Source: Pseudomonadota bacterium
GTDB taxonomy: Bacteria > SAR324 > NAC60-12
NCBI GenBank assembly: GCA_004213175.1
Contig: SHAT01000011.1
Coordinates: 1 to 51,569 of the forward strand
Length of the DNA: 51,569 nt
Reading direction: 5' to 3'
Under the pieces are notes generated by a model that ran no database searches, was not told where the DNA came from, and worked only from the letters and a program-made list of their open reading frames with translations. How positions within the stretch are numbered: the stretch's first letter is position 1; every line of letters begins with the position of its first letter. The translations under genes and the position numbers were made by a program. Of the stretch, positions 26,953 through 35,462 are shown in pieces.

Positions 26953-27639
26953 ATGAGTGATTTTCAAAGCCCCCTCACTGCTACAGCAGTCAGACGAATA
27001 TGTTTAGACAATGGACTCGATATTTCAGACAGCCAATGGCAGCTGCTAGAAAAATGGGCCGCTTTATTGCTGGAGTTAAATCAAAAAATAAATTTGATTT
27101 CCCGTAAAGAAACCGAATTTTTGTGGGAAAAACAAATCCTGCCCTGTCTCGCGTTGTTGATTTTTCGGAAATTCAGTACTGATACGGAAGTTTGTGATTT
27201 CGGTACAGGCGGAGGATTACCAGGAATAATACTGGCGATTGTGCGTCCTGATTTACGCCTGACTCTGCTTGATTCAAGGCATAAAAAAATCGAGGTTGTG
27301 CAGCAAATGATCGATAGCTTAAAACTTTCAAATTCCCAAACTGTACTTGGACGCGGGGAAGAATTAGGTAAACAGAGTCTGTGGCATCAAAGGTTCCCGT
27401 TCCTGACAGCAAGGTCAGTTGCACCTATGATCGACTTGGTCCGCTGGACTGCGGACTTACGGAAAGAGGAATCTGTGCTGCATATATTTAAAGGTGGAGA
27501 AATAAAGGAAGAAGTTTTTGCGGTGTCAAAAGAAGTTCCAGGAGTCAGGGTAAAAAAATCTCTCATGGTACTGAAGGGCTATCCAAAATTAGCGGAGAAT
27601 CAAAAATATATAATTTCTTTTGATTTTTCCCCAAGCTGA
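26953..27639 (+). CDS. rsmG: 16S rRNA (guanine527-N7) methyltransferase RsmG
   Basis: 228 residues with the class I SAM methyltransferase fold. The family's N-terminal INLISRKE segment and the SAM motif DFGTGGGLPGIILAIVRPDLRLTLLDSRHKKIEV are intact, as is GRGEELG. RsmG methylates G527 in the decoding-centre loop of 16S rRNA. Neighbouring genes are not the usual gidA/parA cluster, so it is a separate locus. Confidence 0.92.
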   Translation: MSDFQSPLTATAVRRICLDNGLDISDSQWQLLEKWAALLLELNQKINLISRKETEFLWEKQILPCLALLIFRKFSTDTEVCDFGTGGGLPGIILAIVRPDLRLTLLDSRHKKIEVVQQMIDSLKLSNSQTVLGRGEELGKQSLWHQRFPFLTARSVAPMIDLVRWTADLRKEESVLHIFKGGEIKEEVFAVSKEVPGVRVKKSLMVLKGYPKLAENQKYIISFDFSPS

Positions 27640-27730
27640 TTGCTGAACTGTGCGGCGCATTCAGTCCGTGAGGACAACAGTGAAGCTTTTCAGGAAGTTC
27701 TAAATACATATTAAAACAGCTGACATTTTT

Positions 27731-28504
27731 ATGCGTTTAATTTCTGCAAATCTAAACGGTATCCGTGCCGCAGAATCAAAAGGGTTTTTTAAATGGCTTA
27801 AATCACAGGAAGCTGATGTGGTTTGTCTACAGGAAACTAGGATACAACCGGAGCAGTTAAGTGATATCATGCTCGAACCTGATGGATTGAAGAGTGCGTT
27901 TGAATTTGCTGTAAAAAGGGGATATTCTGGAGTAGGACTTTATTTTAAGAAAAAACCTGACCGAATACAAAAAGGCATCGGTTGGACAGAAATGGATACG
28001 GAAGGCCGTTTTATTCAGGCAGATTTTGGTAAATTAAGTATCGTATCACTTTATCTGCCTTCCGGAAGCAGTGGATATATCCGGCAAAACTTTAAATTCA
28101 AGGTGCTGGAATTTTTTGAAAGATGGCTGGTGGATGCCAAAAGATCTGGAAGAGAGGTTATCATCTGCGGAGACTGGAATATCGCGCACAAGGAAATTGA
28201 TCTTAAAAATTGGAAAAATAACCAGAAAAACTCGGGATTTTTACCGGAAGAACGTGCATGGATGACAAAATTATTTACGGAGTACGGTTATGTTGATGTT
28301 TTCAGGAAATTGAATCCAAATCCTGATCAATATACCTGGTGGTCAAATCGAGGAAGAGCAAGGGAGAAAAATGTCGGATGGAGACTTGATTATCAGGTTG
28401 CAACTCCCGATATTGCAGTCAAGGCAATAACGGAGTCGATATATACAGCAGAGCACTTTTCAGATCATGCTCCGTTGATTATTGATTATGATTACTCACT
28501 TTGA
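27731..28504 (+). CDS. xthA: exodeoxyribonuclease III (AP endonuclease)
   Basis: 257 residues of the EEP nuclease fold. Metal and catalytic residues appear in order: Asn in SANLNGIRAA, Glu in CLQETRIQ, Tyr/Asp region, the DWN motif in CGDWNIAHKEIDL, and the C-terminal SDHAPLIIDY with the general-base His. It cuts DNA at abasic sites and removes 3' blocking groups in base-excision repair. Length is typical of ExoA/XthA. Confidence 0.93.
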   Translation: MRLISANLNGIRAAESKGFFKWLKSQEADVVCLQETRIQPEQLSDIMLEPDGLKSAFEFAVKRGYSGVGLYFKKKPDRIQKGIGWTEMDTEGRFIQADFGKLSIVSLYLPSGSSGYIRQNFKFKVLEFFERWLVDAKRSGREVIICGDWNIAHKEIDLKNWKNNQKNSGFLPEERAWMTKLFTEYGYVDVFRKLNPNPDQYTWWSNRGRAREKNVGWRLDYQVATPDIAVKAITESIYTAEHFSDHAPLIIDYDYSL

Positions 28505-28526
28505 GGACATTGCGCTAGTACTTCAC

Positions 28527-28970
28527 TTATTCAAGATTAAAAACCCGATTAAATATGCGGCGTAAAAAATCCGCTTCCTGTTCTCCGTTCAAAGAATTTA
28601 TTTTTGTACCATCCGGCTTAAAGAAGAGTAAAGTGACTTTGCCGACGTTGTGATATTCCGCAAACCAGCGGCCTTCTTTTGAGTTAAGGTTTGCAACCAG
28701 AAACCTTATTCTTCTTTCATATTCCGGTTTGAGCGAGTTGACCACTCGCTTGAGCGCACGGCAGGAAGCTCAACCGGGGTCATGAATTTGAACCACCACG
28801 TTATCTCCCTGTCCGATTGAATTTAGATTGTTATCTTCTTCCAGACTTTCATACCAAAGCCAGATAGCGAGCAACAGAATCAATACACTAGTAATTGTGA
28901 CCAGCCAACGGGCATTTTGTCTGCGATTAGCTTTTTTAGATTCTTTTTTTTGTTTATGGGGTTTGCTCAT
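28527..28970 (-). CDS. membrane-anchored thioredoxin-fold selenoprotein (in-frame UGA = Sec67)
   Basis: The frame from the ATG at 28970 meets TGA at 28772-28770 and continues in frame to 28527. If the TGA is read as selenocysteine the product is 147 residues. It has a basic N-terminus, one membrane span (about residues 23-40) and a periplasmic thioredoxin fold. The redox motif is HDPG-U-ASC (Sec67, Cys70), where relatives have DPGCxxC. It continues into LVANLNSKEG, VGKVTLLFFKPDGTKI and a final helix, the beta-strand order of thioredoxin. A hairpin with a GGUCA loop follows the UGA. Without recoding the gene would be two fragments, neither a full domain. The selenium machinery genes are not in this window. 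Confidence 0.8.
28732..28750 (-). promoter_or_regulatory. bacterial SECIS hairpin
   Basis: On the minus strand AGCGAGT, loop GGTCA, ACTCGCT: a perfect 7-bp stem. The stem starts 20 nt and the loop 27 nt after the UGA. The loop opens with GG, as bacterial SECIS loops require, and its GGUC matches the apical loop of E. coli fdhF. This is the expected signal for SelB-dependent recoding. Confidence 0.75.
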
Positions 28971-29077
28971 ACAAATCTCTCTTTGAGTCAATATTGCAAA
29001 TATCTAGATTGATCATTGTGTCAATCATGGTACATTATCTCATTCTTTAAATACACACAATCCATCAATTGAGAATA

Positions 29078-29485
29078 ATGGACATAATTAATTGGGGTGA
29101 TTTCCGACGAGGTACATTAGCAATCTTACTCGTTATCATTCCAACTTTACTTTTGAGTAATTTCATTGAACCGGTGCTTCAGAGTCACCAGATCACAGGA
29201 CCAGGTTTATGGCAACTGAAACGTTCAAAAGTTCCGGATACGGTGATTGAACCCTTACATGTACTGCGACTCAAACCCTATTTTTTTAAGTTCAGACTGA
29301 TGAACGAAATAGAGTTAAGAATTGCTGATCCTGCTTTGTACAAAAAATATAAAAAAAAAATAGAATCGCAAATTACCTCAATTTCTATGCCTGCGGTGGA
29401 GTATATTTTTCTTGTTACTCTGGCGGCTTATTATTGGATTTTATGGTTTTTGACACGAAAATATTTTCCTGACGGTAAGGTCTGA
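29078..29485 (+). CDS. hypothetical membrane protein
   Basis: 135 residues from the ATG at 29078 (an in-frame TTG at 29069 adds three). Two hydrophobic spans are visible, about residues 13-30 (LAILLVIIPTLLLSNFI) and 108-125 (EYIFLVTLAAYYWILWFL). Between them is a Lys-rich hydrophilic domain of about 75 residues. I do not recognise it. It lies divergent from the selenoprotein gene and convergent with scpB. Confidence 0.55.
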   Translation: MDIINWGDFRRGTLAILLVIIPTLLLSNFIEPVLQSHQITGPGLWQLKRSKVPDTVIEPLHVLRLKPYFFKFRLMNEIELRIADPALYKKYKKKIESQITSISMPAVEYIFLVTLAAYYWILWFLTRKYFPDGKV

Positions 29486-29568
29486 AATACTCTAAGGTTG
29501 ATGCGCAGAAGCTCCTAAAATTAAGGCTAATATTCAAAAATATTTTTTGCAGGAGCTTTAACAAAAAT

Positions 29569-30141
29569 CTATTCTGAATTTTCTTCAAGCGGAAGTTCGA
29601 GTTGATTTTCTTCAGGCAGCTTGTTCATGTCAAGTTCGCTTAAGGTAGGCAGATATTTGAGATTGGTGAGGCCAAATACTTCAAGGAAATTTTTGGTGGT
29701 TCCATAAATTCCGGGACGGCCCGGAAGCATTTCACGACCTACGATACGAACTAGTTTCTGCTGCATTAAACGACGGATAGTGTGGGACGAATCGACTCCC
29801 CGAATAAACTCAATACCAGCCCTCGTGATGGGTTGTTTGTATGCTATAATGGCTAGAGTTTCCATGACTGCAGGAGAAAGTTTGATGGTCTTGACGGTTT
29901 CAAGCGCTTGAGCCCATTTTTTATGTTCCGGGAGTGTGTGCATCTGTAACCCGTCCGCAACCGGATCGATACGGAAAACGCGCTTGGTTTTTTCATAGGA
30001 CAGATTAAGTTCCTCGACCATCTCTCTTATATCTTTTGTCTCAACTTCTCCAATTATTTCCACCAGTTTTTTGGGGGCAAGAGGATGGGTTGCAACAAAT
30101 AAAATGGTTTCAAGAGCTTGTTTTAGTTCCAGTTTAGTCAT
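29569..30141 (-). CDS. scpB: segregation and condensation protein B (ScpB)
   Basis: 190 residues of tandem winged-helix domains. Characteristic segments are LETILFVATHPL near the start and the second wing LSPAVMETLAIIAYKQPITRAGIEFIRGVDS, followed by GRPGIYGTTKNFLEVFGL. ScpB joins ScpA and SMC to condense and segregate the chromosome. No scpA is adjacent in the window. A small ORF ends about 18 bp upstream on the same strand. Confidence 0.93.
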   Translation of the reverse strand: MTKLELKQALETILFVATHPLAPKKLVEIIGEVETKDIREMVEELNLSYEKTKRVFRIDPVADGLQMHTLPEHKKWAQALETVKTIKLSPAVMETLAIIAYKQPITRAGIEFIRGVDSSHTIRRLMQQKLVRIVGREMLPGRPGIYGTTKNFLEVFGLTNLKYLPTLSELDMNKLPEENQLELPLEENSE

Positions 30142-30159
30142 AGGATCTTGAGAATTTTA

Positions 30160-30291
30160 TTAATGCACATCATTCTGAACAAGTGATATGATAATGAATG
30201 AAATTCCAGTTATCAAAACTAGAAACACTAAAGCGGTAAAATGAAAATCTGCGTAAAGTCCAAAGGAAAAATCACTGAGAAGGCCTTTCAA
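30160..30291 (-). CDS. possible 43-residue membrane miniprotein upstream of scpB
   Basis: A TTG at 30291 opens 43 codons ending TAA at 30160. The product has a short amphipathic start (MKGLLSDFSFGLYADFHF) followed by one hydrophobic span (ALVFLVLITGISFIIISLV) and a polar tail. It lies just upstream of scpB in the same direction. The TTG start and absent ribosome site keep confidence low. I cannot assign a family. Confidence 0.35.
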   Translation of the reverse strand: MKGLLSDFSFGLYADFHFTALVFLVLITGISFIIISLVQNDVH

Positions 30292-30532
30292 ATGCTGTAA
30301 ATAAAGATCGCCGCAAAAAATCCTGCTAAAAGTTAGAGGATATTATGTATGAAAATCTATCGATGAACCAGAACAAAATTGAAAACGTGGTGAGTATGGG
30401 GCCAAGTTTTCTATTTTTCATCAGTCCTTTTATTCTCAGAGTAGCGTTTTAACTGCGCTAACTAGTGGACTGGCTAAATATTCACATTATCCTTATTCTT
30501 TAACATAACGCAACCCTTAATTGGGAAATATT
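30292..30532. other. intergenic region before queF
   Basis: About 240 bp (about 390 bp if the 43-residue ORF is not real) between scpB and queF. It has no hairpin with a T-tract and no recognised promoter motif. The last 10 bases supply GGGA as the queF ribosome site. Confidence 0.4.
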
Positions 30533-30943
30533 ATGGATAACTCCAGTATTGATTATGCAGAAGGACGGGTTTTTGATTTTGAGGACGAAAGTTCAATTCA
30601 GCCCAGTTTTCTGGAAACTTTTGATTATGCGGGGCCTCGGCAGCGTGTCAGCTATCAAATGACCGAGTTTACAGCAGTCTGCCCTTTTTCCGGATTGCCT
30701 GACACAGGAATAGTCTGGGTTGATTATATCCCCAGACAAAAATTACTTGAACTCAAAGCACTGAAATATTATTTTCTGACTTTTCGTAATGTAGGAATTT
30801 TTCAGGAAGGAGTAACAGCGCGTATTTTCAATGATTTGTACTCTCTGCTTAAACCTGAAGAATTACTGATTAAAACCTGTTACAGTACCCGAGGCGGTAT
30901 AAACACAACCTGTACTATCGATTCTAATGAGCAAACATCCTGA
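30533..30943 (+). CDS. queF: NADPH-dependent 7-cyano-7-deazaguanine reductase QueF
   Basis: 136 residues of the short, unimodular QueF type in the T-fold. The catalytic Cys is in FTAVCPFSGLPD with the following Asp, and the NADPH motif ELKALKYYFLTFRNVGIFQEG is intact. It reduces preQ0 to preQ1 in queuosine biosynthesis. The ATG at 30533 has GGGA six bases upstream; the in-frame TTG at 30521 contains that ribosome site. The next gene starts inside its last 17 bases. Confidence 0.95.
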   Translation: MDNSSIDYAEGRVFDFEDESSIQPSFLETFDYAGPRQRVSYQMTEFTAVCPFSGLPDTGIVWVDYIPRQKLLELKALKYYFLTFRNVGIFQEGVTARIFNDLYSLLKPEELLIKTCYSTRGGINTTCTIDSNEQTS

Positions 30944-32132
30944 TTTATCTTTTCTACGTGAAGACACGCGTATAATTCTTTCCGGACGTGACCCTTACCG
31001 CTATGGTGGTTCAGTCAATCCTCCAGTATATCACGTTTCCACTGTGCTTGCGGAAAGTATAGAACAACTCAATTCACGTGATTATCTCGAAGAGAAAGGG
31101 GTGCAGGAAATGGCCTATGGCCGTAAAGGCACACCCACCTCGTGGGCTTTAGAAAATGCAGTAGCGGAATTGGAAGGCGGATACCGCTGTCTGACTTATT
31201 CATCCGGGCTTGGAGCCGTGACAGTGGCACTGCTGTCATTTCTGAAGGCAGGGGATCATTTGTTGATGACGGACAGTGTTTATGCACCGACACGCAAATT
31301 CTGTAACTCGGTTTTGAAGCGATTTGGAGTCGAGACCACGTATTATGATCCGCTAACAGGTGCAGACATTCGAACTCAGCTACGCCCAAACACAAAAGTC
31401 GTTTTTACGGAATCCCCCGGATCCCACACGTTTGAAGTACAGGATATTCCAGCTATTGCTGAAGTCGCACATGCTCACGGTGTGAAAGTGCTGATGGACA
31501 ACACATGGGCCTCACCCTTGTTTTTTAAACCGTTTGAACACGGTGTGGATGTCTCGATTCAAGCCGGTACTAAATATATAGTTGGTCATGCTGACGCAAT
31601 GCTAGGTACTGTTAGCACTACTAAAGAGGCCTGGCATGAACTTCTTGACTGCACGGGTTATCTTGGGCAATGTTCCGGTCCGGATGATCTATATCTAGCT
31701 CAAAGAGGTTTCCGTACTCTTGCTGTGCGTTTGCGACAACATCAGACAAGTGCGTTGAAGCTTGCAGAATGGCTGCAGGGTCGTCCCGAAGTAACGCAAG
31801 TTTTGTATCCTGCTTTGCCGGGTGCGCCAGGACACGAGATTTGGAAGCGTGATTTTCTTGGTGCCAGTGGATTGTTCGGAATCGAACTAGAACCATGTTC
31901 TGAAGAAGCATTAGTGGAAATGCTAAACGGCATGCGATTGTTTGGTATGGGCTACTCCTGGGGTGGTTATGAAAGTTTGCTCATACCAACAAATGTTCAG
32001 AAATTTCGTACTGTAGTACCGTGGCGTTTTGAAGGACCATTGTTGCGCATACACATCGGACTTGAGGATGTTGAAGATTTAAAGGATGATCTAAACGATG
32101 GGTTGAAGCGTCTGCGTAATTATTGCGGTTGA
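30927..32132 (+). CDS. metC: cystathionine beta-lyase-like PLP enzyme (MetC/Cys-Met family)
   Basis: 401 residues of the Cys/Met metabolism PLP family. The YGRKGTPT segment binds the cofactor phosphate, SSGLGAV is the phosphate-binding loop, MDNTWASPLFFKP holds the PLP Asp, and the Schiff-base Lys is in QAGTKYIVGHADAMLG. The closing SWGGYESL segment is typical of MetC rather than MetB. It cleaves cystathionine to homocysteine. It overlaps queF by 17 bp, implying co-transcription although the pathways differ. Confidence 0.88.
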   Translation: MSKHPDLSFLREDTRIILSGRDPYRYGGSVNPPVYHVSTVLAESIEQLNSRDYLEEKGVQEMAYGRKGTPTSWALENAVAELEGGYRCLTYSSGLGAVTVALLSFLKAGDHLLMTDSVYAPTRKFCNSVLKRFGVETTYYDPLTGADIRTQLRPNTKVVFTESPGSHTFEVQDIPAIAEVAHAHGVKVLMDNTWASPLFFKPFEHGVDVSIQAGTKYIVGHADAMLGTVSTTKEAWHELLDCTGYLGQCSGPDDLYLAQRGFRTLAVRLRQHQTSALKLAEWLQGRPEVTQVLYPALPGAPGHEIWKRDFLGASGLFGIELEPCSEEALVEMLNGMRLFGMGYSWGGYESLLIPTNVQKFRTVVPWRFEGPLLRIHIGLEDVEDLKDDLNDGLKRLRNYCG

Positions 32133-32177
32133 TTTTATTCGAACGACACTATTTTTGAACCAACGAAAAAATTCCAA

Positions 32178-33065
32178 ATGAATCTACTAATTGCTGATGA
32201 TACAGCCGAAGTATTGAATTTTCTTCAAGATTTTTTTGTTAAAGCAGGACACTCGGTCTTATGCGCAAGAGATGGTGAGGAAGCACTAAAGATTCTTCAA
32301 AATGAGGAAATTGATGGAATTTTCTGTGCGTTGACTATGCCAAAACTTGGTGGTCTGGAGTTACTCAAGGAAGTACAATCAGCCAACAGCCGGCGTCCGC
32401 TAGTTATACTATGTCCACCCAATGATAGCGAAAACGCACTCAACGCGCTTCAGCTTGGCGCATGCGATTATCTTTTAAAAGCTATAAATCCACTTGAACT
32501 TCAGCGCACACTAGACAGAGTTGTATCATTACAAGAGGGTTTTCACTTTAGTGCTTATGCAATGGATCATTTGCTGCAGGAAACACGTACCTTGGAAATC
32601 GGCAATGATTTTACGGGTTTGAACCGTATAATCGCTTTCATGACACAGGATTTACCAAGTTATGGCATTTTAAACCAAGAACAACTGTTCCGTATGAATA
32701 TGCTGCTCAAGGAAGCAATTGAGAATGCGATTTTTCATGGAAACCTTGAATTGCGTTCAGAAATGCGCAGAGAAAATCCTGAACTGTTTTATAAAACAGC
32801 GGCGCAAAAACGTGACATTGATCCTTATAAAGACCGGAAGTTAATCTTGCAGTATGATATCAGCCGTAACTCTGCAAAGTATGTTGTTCGTGATGAAGGG
32901 AAGGGATTTGTACATGCAGACTTGTTGGATCCGGCTGATCCAGACAATTTGTTGCGTATAGAGGGTCGCGGATTGATTATGATTATGAACTTTATGGATG
33001 AAGTTTTTTGGAATGATCGAGGCAACGAAGTTACCATGGTTCGTTACCGAAAACGTAAAACATGA
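32178..33065 (+). CDS. pseudo-receiver fused to an anti-sigma-type HATPase domain
   Basis: 295 residues. Residues 1-115 form a receiver fold: the acidic pair is ADD (7-8) and the conserved Lys is in DYLLKAINP (101). The phosphoacceptor position reads IFCALTMP, with Ala51 where LxDLxMP would have Asp, and position 79 is Cys instead of Thr/Ser. Residues about 145-290 form an RsbW/SpoIIAB-like ATPase: N-box EAIENAIFHGNLE (Asn183), DEGKGF and GRGLIMI. It probably phosphorylates or sequesters a partner, with an input that is not phosphorylation of the receiver. No STAS-domain partner is seen nearby. Confidence 0.8.
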   Translation: MNLLIADDTAEVLNFLQDFFVKAGHSVLCARDGEEALKILQNEEIDGIFCALTMPKLGGLELLKEVQSANSRRPLVILCPPNDSENALNALQLGACDYLLKAINPLELQRTLDRVVSLQEGFHFSAYAMDHLLQETRTLEIGNDFTGLNRIIAFMTQDLPSYGILNQEQLFRMNMLLKEAIENAIFHGNLELRSEMRRENPELFYKTAAQKRDIDPYKDRKLILQYDISRNSAKYVVRDEGKGFVHADLLDPADPDNLLRIEGRGLIMIMNFMDEVFWNDRGNEVTMVRYRKRKT

Positions 33066-33188
33066 AACAGATTTGATCCAATTTTAATGAAAATAGTATT
33101 GCCATTTTAAGATGATTTCCAGTTTTGTTTAAAGAAAACGGTTTTAGTACTTTGAAGAGGCCAATATCATTAATTGAATTAATATTTA

Positions 33189-33977
33189 ATGAAGAGTTTC
33201 ACTTTTTTGAACGAGAATTTTAAATACTTCCGAGTGTTCACGTTCCTTGTGTTTCCCATGCTTTTGCAAAGCTGTTCGGAAACCTTGACAACTCAGGTCC
33301 GGATTCCTGCGGCAGAGTTGTATCAAAATGCTATGGTCGCATATGAGGATGAATTTTACCTTGAAGCATTGAAGAAATTTGAAACCCTGGTTGAGGAATA
33401 TTCTGGCACTAGGCTGGCGACACTATCCCATTTGAAAATGGGTGATTTGTATTTCTTGCAGCAAAAGTGGGAAGAATCAGAAAGTAGCTATAGACGTTTC
33501 CTTCTTCTTAATCCACGTACTCACCTCACACCTTATACGCTAAACCGCTTGATTGCACTCAATTATGATCGCAACATTTACGGTATATTTGTGAAATCAC
33601 GCGATTACGATCGTAATATGGAACCTAATCGGGCTCTTATTCGCGAGTATCAACGTTTCTATTTGCTTTTTCCTCAAAGCACTTATTTGAAGGAAGTAAA
33701 GTCCTATCAGAAAAGAGCCCTGCGTGACCTTGCTGAAAACGAGTTACAAGTTGCGAATTTTTATTTTGATAAGGAAGCCTACAATTCCGCAATTGGACGT
33801 TATTTATATCTGCTAAAACACTACCCTAGTTTCCCACGAATAGCTAAAGTTGCTAAACGACTTATTGAAACCTACCGCTTGAATCAGCAGCCCAAACTTG
33901 CTGATGAAATGGAAAAAGTTCTGGAAGCATTTCGGGAGCGTAAATTGCTTGCGCAACTCAAGATGAGAGAAGAATGA
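33189..33977 (+). CDS. bamD: outer membrane assembly lipoprotein BamD
   Basis: 262 residues. The signal ends in the lipobox MLLQSC (Cys29). The mature part has TPR repeats (LYQNAMVAYEDEFYLEALKKFETLVEEY, KMGDLYFLQQKWEESESSYRRFLLLNP) typical of BamD/YfiO. It anchors to the inner leaflet of the outer membrane and helps BamA insert beta-barrels. The next gene, a CpoB-like TPR protein, overlaps its stop by ATGA. Confidence 0.85.
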   Translation: MKSFTFLNENFKYFRVFTFLVFPMLLQSCSETLTTQVRIPAAELYQNAMVAYEDEFYLEALKKFETLVEEYSGTRLATLSHLKMGDLYFLQQKWEESESSYRRFLLLNPRTHLTPYTLNRLIALNYDRNIYGIFVKSRDYDRNMEPNRALIREYQRFYLLFPQSTYLKEVKSYQKRALRDLAENELQVANFYFDKEAYNSAIGRYLYLLKHYPSFPRIAKVAKRLIETYRLNQQPKLADEMEKVLEAFRERKLLAQLKMREE

Positions 33978-35176
33978 CTCTGCTGACCATTCGATTTAAA
34001 ACAAAAAGTTATTTGTTTTTTTGTGTGGTAATCTTTTTTTTCTTTCCCGGATGTGCAGGACTTGATGGCGTCTTTCCAAAGTACAAACCTCAAAAGCCTG
34101 TTGAAACAAGTCCTCCACTTCCTAGTACAGAAAGTGTTACTCAAAAACAAGCCCAACTTTCTGAAGAAAATACCCAGCTACTGATAAAAATTGAGAAAAT
34201 TCAGCAGCAACTGAGTAAAATCCAAAAACAACAAAAAGATCTGCGCGATGATTTTCTTATACTGCAAGAGCAATGGGAGATGAATTTTGTTTTGCTTGAG
34301 CGTTCTGTTGAAGAATCGCTTAGATCAAGTAAGGTTTCAGAATCCACAGCCTCAATGGTTTCAAACGTACTTGGGAAAAATTCCCTTCAGCAAAATGCAG
34401 GCAAGTCGAAAATATTAAAGCAGAAATCTCTAAAGCCGATTGAAAATTATTCTTTGTTGAAAAATACTGAAATGGGGGTAGCGAAACCGACTGTTTCGTC
34501 GGTGCGGCAGGAATTGGTTGAAAAAAATAATTCGGAATTCAAAGAGGAAAAAGAAGATGTTGAAGAGGAGCCTGGCTTTGTTGAAACTGGAGCAGCTAAC
34601 TTAAATGATTTGGAAAATACGCTTGCATTGACTAATGATATTGATTTGCCTGATCCAAAAATTCGTGCACTTAAATTTTCAGATAGTTCAGTAAACATTC
34701 AAGCCACTGGGACAAGTGTGGGAAGTTTGCGAAGTGATTTTTCAGATCCGGATCTCGTTCCTCCAGAGGATCCGTTTATTTTGATTCGTCATCCCGGCGT
34801 TAAGAAAATTTATAATCAGGGTATGACCGCAGTCATTCAAAAAAACCATCATCAGGCAATTTTGGTGTTTGAAAATTTTACAACTAGATTTCCTGATAAT
34901 ATTGATAGCGATAACGCTTTTTACTGGATAGGGCGAGCTTACTTTGAACTCAATGAATGGGAAAAAGCGGAGGAGTCTTTCCGAAAAGTTCTTACTCGAT
35001 ATGAGCACCTTCCAACCTCTCAGGGTTATAAAACTTCGGATTCGATTTATATGCTTGGGAAACTTCAGCTTCAGAAAAATCTTGAGCAGCGTGCGAGTTA
35101 TTATTTTGAGGAAGTGATCAAACGTTTTCCGGGTTCTGCCGCCGCTAGAAACGCGGAGCGTGATTTGGGAAGATGA
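33974..35176 (+). CDS. CpoB/YbgF-like TPR lipoprotein
   Basis: 400 residues. The N-terminal hydrophobic stretch ends in a lipobox-like FFPGC. A coiled coil follows (residues about 55-110: Gln/Lys/Leu-rich), then a long disordered acidic stretch, and a C-terminal TPR domain with YNQGMTAVIQKNHHQAILVFENF and DNAFYWIGRAYFELNEWEKAEESF. This is the YbgF/CpoB layout (coiled coil plus TPR), but the linker is longer than in E. coli. CpoB coordinates peptidoglycan synthesis with the Tol system. It overlaps bamD by 4 bp. Confidence 0.75.
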   Translation: MTLLTIRFKTKSYLFFCVVIFFFFPGCAGLDGVFPKYKPQKPVETSPPLPSTESVTQKQAQLSEENTQLLIKIEKIQQQLSKIQKQQKDLRDDFLILQEQWEMNFVLLERSVEESLRSSKVSESTASMVSNVLGKNSLQQNAGKSKILKQKSLKPIENYSLLKNTEMGVAKPTVSSVRQELVEKNNSEFKEEKEDVEEEPGFVETGAANLNDLENTLALTNDIDLPDPKIRALKFSDSSVNIQATGTSVGSLRSDFSDPDLVPPEDPFILIRHPGVKKIYNQGMTAVIQKNHHQAILVFENFTTRFPDNIDSDNAFYWIGRAYFELNEWEKAEESFRKVLTRYEHLPTSQGYKTSDSIYMLGKLQLQKNLEQRASYYFEEVIKRFPGSAAARNAERDLGR

Positions 35177-35181
35177 CTCAT

Positions 35182-35445
35182 TTATATTATAAGTTTAAGA
35201 ATCTCCGTATGAATAATTTCAACAATCAGTAAAGCGGCTATTGCTGAAATGTCGAATCCGCCAATAGGAGGTATGACTTTCCTGATTTGAAACAGAACGG
35301 GCTCCACTATGCTCTGGAGCCATCTTACGATTGGTGGGTAGTGTTCCTCATGCATAACCCATGAAAGCAGGACATAGATGACCAGCATATAACTGTATGC
35401 CCGTAACATCCATGCAAGCACATAGAGTAAAGATCCTGTGTCCAT
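35182..35445 (-). CDS. YggT family membrane protein
   Basis: 87 residues with two hydrophobic spans. Characteristic pieces are YVLLSWVMHEEHYPPIVRWLQSIVEPVLFQIRKVIPPIGGFDISAIAALL, the usual YggT pattern with its EPxLxxxRxxxPP motif. The family has poorly defined roles in osmotic response or envelope and septum positioning. It converges with the CpoB-like gene and lies just downstream of lpxD on the same strand. Confidence 0.9.
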   Translation of the reverse strand: MDTGSLLYVLAWMLRAYSYMLVIYVLLSWVMHEEHYPPIVRWLQSIVEPVLFQIRKVIPPIGGFDISAIAALLIVEIIHTEILKLII

Positions 35446-35462
35446 TTTCTATTCTGGTTTTT

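Noticed and set aside
28527-28991. Two separate small genes or a nonsense-mutated pseudogene in place of the selenoprotein
   Set aside because: The only stop is a TGA at the redox position of a UxxC motif with a SECIS-like hairpin; a random nonsense mutation would not be expected to carry both.
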